Positions 15,147-16,733 of a stretch of DNA of 16,733 nucleotides are shown one piece after another. The notes beneath the pieces are model-generated. The model was not told where the DNA came from. It was given only the letters and a program-made list of their open reading frames with translations, and made no database searches. Each line of letters begins with the position of its first letter. Positions within the stretch are counted from its first letter, which is position 1. Source of the DNA: an uncultured beta proteobacterium (lineage in GTDB: Bacteria; Pseudomonadota; Gammaproteobacteria; Burkholderiales; Burkholderiaceae_C); assembly GCA_903885415.1 (NCBI GenBank), contig CAISIP010000347.1, forward strand, positions 1 to 16,733. Direction: 5' to 3'. The position numbers and the translations under genes are program-made.

Positions 15147-15176
15147 TGATAAACTCATCCACTTATTGATAATGAT
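15147..15176. repeat. TGATAA direct repeat two helical turns apart
   Basis: TGATAA occurs at 15147-15152 and 15167-15172, exactly 20 bases apart, just before the small exported-protein gene. The second copy is part of GATAATGAT (15168-15176), which equals one half of a Fur-box consensus, but the other half is missing. A regulatory role is possible only. Confidence 0.3.
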
Positions 15177-15197
15177 CGCTCGATTGGCCTTATCACG

Positions 15198-15542
15198 GTG
15201 ACACTGAAGACCTATTTAACTTGCCGCCGGTGTGGCTCCCTGGCTGTCCTGGCGCTCGGGATGCTCGCTGTGTTCGCAGCAAACGCCTACAAAGTTGAAC
15301 GGGTGTGTGAAGAGAGCCAGGAACTTAATCCCAAAGGCGAGCAGTGGCAGCAGCCGGGTTGCGCCACCAAAGCGGGCACCAAGCAGCGCTCATGCGAGGG
15401 AACAATGCCCAAGATAGGGGCGCCACCAAAAGTTCATTGCAGAACCGTCGTGCGCGACACGCGGCCCGGTGAAGACGAGGCCGCAGCTGCTGCCGACAAG
15501 TCCAAAAAACCGATCGAAAAGAAGGCGAACACGCCACACTAG
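15198..15542 (+). CDS. small exported protein with four cysteines, unknown function
   Basis: A 114-residue protein I do not recognise. Residues about 14-30 form a hydrophobic signal segment ending in AANA, a plausible signal peptidase I site before Y31. The mature part has four cysteines (C37, C55, C66, C81), enough for two disulfides in the periplasm, then a charged Ala/Lys-rich tail (about 88-114) that is probably disordered. Two more cysteines (C9, C12) lie before the hydrophobic stretch. The only usual start before an upstream stop is the GTG at 15198; it lacks a visible ribosome binding site, so expression is uncertain. It stands between the DUF336 gene and a gene-free stretch. The hydrophobic lead and paired cysteines favour a real protein over a chance frame. 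Confidence 0.55.
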   Translation: MTLKTYLTCRRCGSLAVLALGMLAVFAANAYKVERVCEESQELNPKGEQWQQPGCATKAGTKQRSCEGTMPKIGAPPKVHCRTVVRDTRPGEDEAAAAADKSKKPIEKKANTPH

Positions 15543-16001
15543 CCGCACACAAACGAGAACACCGCACGGCTTGTGGCGCTACGGTGTTGGTTTGGTGGCT
15601 GGGGCGGAATCGAAGCACCGACACAAGGACTTTCAGCAGATTGAACGGGTGTCGGCACCGAAATAACCACTGGTGCTGTCGCTTAGGCTTACTGCGACAG
15701 AACCCGGTGCTGATGCGCAGATGGGTGACGGGGCGAAAATCGAGGCAGGCTGGGATCTGGCGGCGCAACCGGCGCCGGACTATGGGGTCGATCAGCGTAT
15801 CAATTGGTGATTGAAAGAAGCGGCGACTGATTTGCGCTGCGGGGCAGGCAGCGTGCGGGGCAGACCCAAAGCAGCCTTGCGCCCAGCGGGTTCTCTATTC
15901 AGCGCCCGAGACCGCTCAAACTGCACAAGTCAAAGGCGTTTGGATGCACCAAACCCGTGTCGTGCCTGCCTCATGCGGTTGAATTTCCGTGCCCGCGCCC
16001 C
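15543..16001. other. gene-free stretch between the small exported protein and livF
   Basis: About 460 bases with no convincing gene. Features seen: a hairpin with CTGTCGC (15676-15682) and GCGACAG (15694-15700); CCGACAC and GTGTCGG arms near 15618 and 15650; a hairpin GTTTGG-ATGCA-CCAAAC (15938-15954) that lacks a T-tract; and a second copy of TTGAACGGGTGT (15641-15652), also found at 15295-15306 inside the preceding gene. A rightward frame of 45 codons (15673-15810, GTG start, ending AAQPAPDYGVDQRINW) looks somewhat protein-like and may be the tail of a lost gene. No clear terminator for livF is visible. Confidence 0.55.
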
Positions 16002-16706
16002 TCACACGCCCAGATAGACGTCGCGCACCTGGTCGTTGACGAGCAGGCTCTTCCCGCTTCCGGAGAGCACGACTCGCCCGGTCTCGAGCACGTAGCCGCT
16101 GTCGCTGATGGCCAGCGCCATTTCGGCATTCTGCTCGACCAGCAGCACGGTGACGCCTTCGTCGCGCACGCGCAGGATCTGGTCGACCACGTCCTGCACC
16201 AGCCGGGGCGCGAGCCCCATCGACGGCTCGTCGAGCAGCAGCACCTTCGGCCTCGCCACCAGGGCGCGCGCGAAGGCCAGCATCTGCTGCTCACCGCCGC
16301 TCAGCGTTCCGGCGAGCTGCGCGCGCCGCTCCTGCAGACGCGGGAAGATCTTGTACATACGCTCAATGTCGCGGGCGACCTCGGCCCGGTCGCGCCGCGA
16401 CAGGCTGCCCATCAGCAGGCACTCGTAGACGGTGAGGTTGCGGAACACCTTTCGCCCCTCGGGCACCTGCACGATCCCCTTGCGGATGACCTGGTGCGGC
16501 GGCAACCCCGTGGTGTCCTCGCCGTCGAAGGTGATCTTCCCCGATGTCGGCAGGACCAGCCCGCAGATGGCGTTGAGCGTCGTCGTCTTGCCGGCGCCGT
16601 TGGCGCCGATCAGCGCGACGATCGCGCCTTGCGGCACCTCGAGGGAAACGCCCTTCAGGACCTCGATCGGGCCGTAGCCGACGTGTAAATTCTCGATGCG
16701 CAGCAT
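16002..16706 (-). CDS. livF: branched-chain amino-acid ABC transporter ATPase LivF
   Basis: A complete 234-residue ATPase of the LivF type. With LivG it powers the LivHM permease that takes up branched-chain or related amino acids delivered by a periplasmic binding protein; substrates in this family also include urea and aromatic acids. Visible motifs are Walker A GANGAGKT (34-41), Q-loop region VQVPEGRKVFRNLTV, signature LSGGEQQ (136-142), Walker B VLLLDEPS (156-163) and VLLVEQNAEMAL (188-199), the EQN segment replacing the usual switch histidine as is normal for LivF. The ATG at 16706 shares its A with the stop of the upstream gene, so translation is probably coupled. It is the last gene of this operon. 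Confidence 0.93.
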   Translation of the reverse strand: MLRIENLHVGYGPIEVLKGVSLEVPQGAIVALIGANGAGKTTTLNAICGLVLPTSGKITFDGEDTTGLPPHQVIRKGIVQVPEGRKVFRNLTVYECLLMGSLSRRDRAEVARDIERMYKIFPRLQERRAQLAGTLSGGEQQMLAFARALVARPKVLLLDEPSMGLAPRLVQDVVDQILRVRDEGVTVLLVEQNAEMALAISDSGYVLETGRVVLSGSGKSLLVNDQVRDVYLGV

Positions 16707-16733
16707 CAGGTCCTCGGGCGTCCAAGGTAGGCG
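16706..16733 (-). CDS. livG: end of LivG-type ATPase gene, cut by window edge
   Basis: Only the last eight residues (AYLGRPRT) and the TGA stop are inside the window. AYLG is the typical end of LivG proteins, and the TGATG overlap with livF is the usual arrangement of these two genes. The assignment depends mainly on that context. Confidence 0.7.

Noticed and set aside
15168..15186. Fur box before the small exported-protein gene
   Set aside because: Only the first half (GATAATGAT) matches; about 10 of 19 positions agree overall, too few for a call.
15325..15768. Leftward 147-codon frame
   Set aside because: It runs antisense over the small exported-protein gene and is rich in Arg, Cys and Trp in the way of shadow frames.
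15938..15954. Rho-independent terminator for livF
   Set aside because: The hairpin has only six base pairs and no T-tract on the minus strand.

Overview
The window is a piece of a GC-rich chromosome, probably from the Burkholderiales and most like the Comamonadaceae. This rests on remembered protein similarity (HemE, PriA, Rep, the AEC transporter), on the hemE-priA gene order and on GTG/TTG starts with weak Shine-Dalgarno sites. I could run no database search. Most of the window is ordinary housekeeping DNA. I see no CRISPR array, tRNA, rRNA or complete mobile element.

Positions 1-3638 form a leftward run that is probably one operon: a B12-binding-type radical SAM protein (DUF4080), a cystathionine gamma-synthase-family PLP enzyme, a 42-codon small ORF, a 79-residue four-cysteine protein and a creatininase-family hydrolase cut by the left edge. 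The gaps between them are 58, 7, 3 and 13 bases. Divergent from this, a rightward series holds an AlaX-type alanyl-tRNA editing protein, a DUF167/YggU protein, a DsbD/ScsB-like membrane thiol:disulfide reductase, hemE and priA. The roughly 400-base hemE-priA gap is AT-rich and the most structured non-coding DNA here. It holds two DnaA-box matches, a perfect 12-bp hairpin nested inside an 8-bp inverted repeat, and a 15-base palindrome.

Next, an AEC-family permease gene converges on priA and is divergent from rep (Rep DNA helicase). PriA and Rep both act in replication restart, and they lie about 1.1 kb apart with the permease between them.

From 14021 to 16001 the DNA looks accessory. It holds a truncated tyrosine-recombinase gene that shares its stop palindrome with rep, a GlcG/HbpS-family (DUF336) gene, a small exported four-cysteine protein of unknown function, and about 460 bases without a convincing gene. 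The right end enters a leftward branched-chain amino-acid ABC transporter operon: complete livF and the last codons of livG.

The points most worth checking are the hemE-priA regulatory region, the unannotated 42-codon ORF in the leftward operon, and the small secreted protein with its decayed surroundings. I found no clear evidence for a wholly new multi-gene system.
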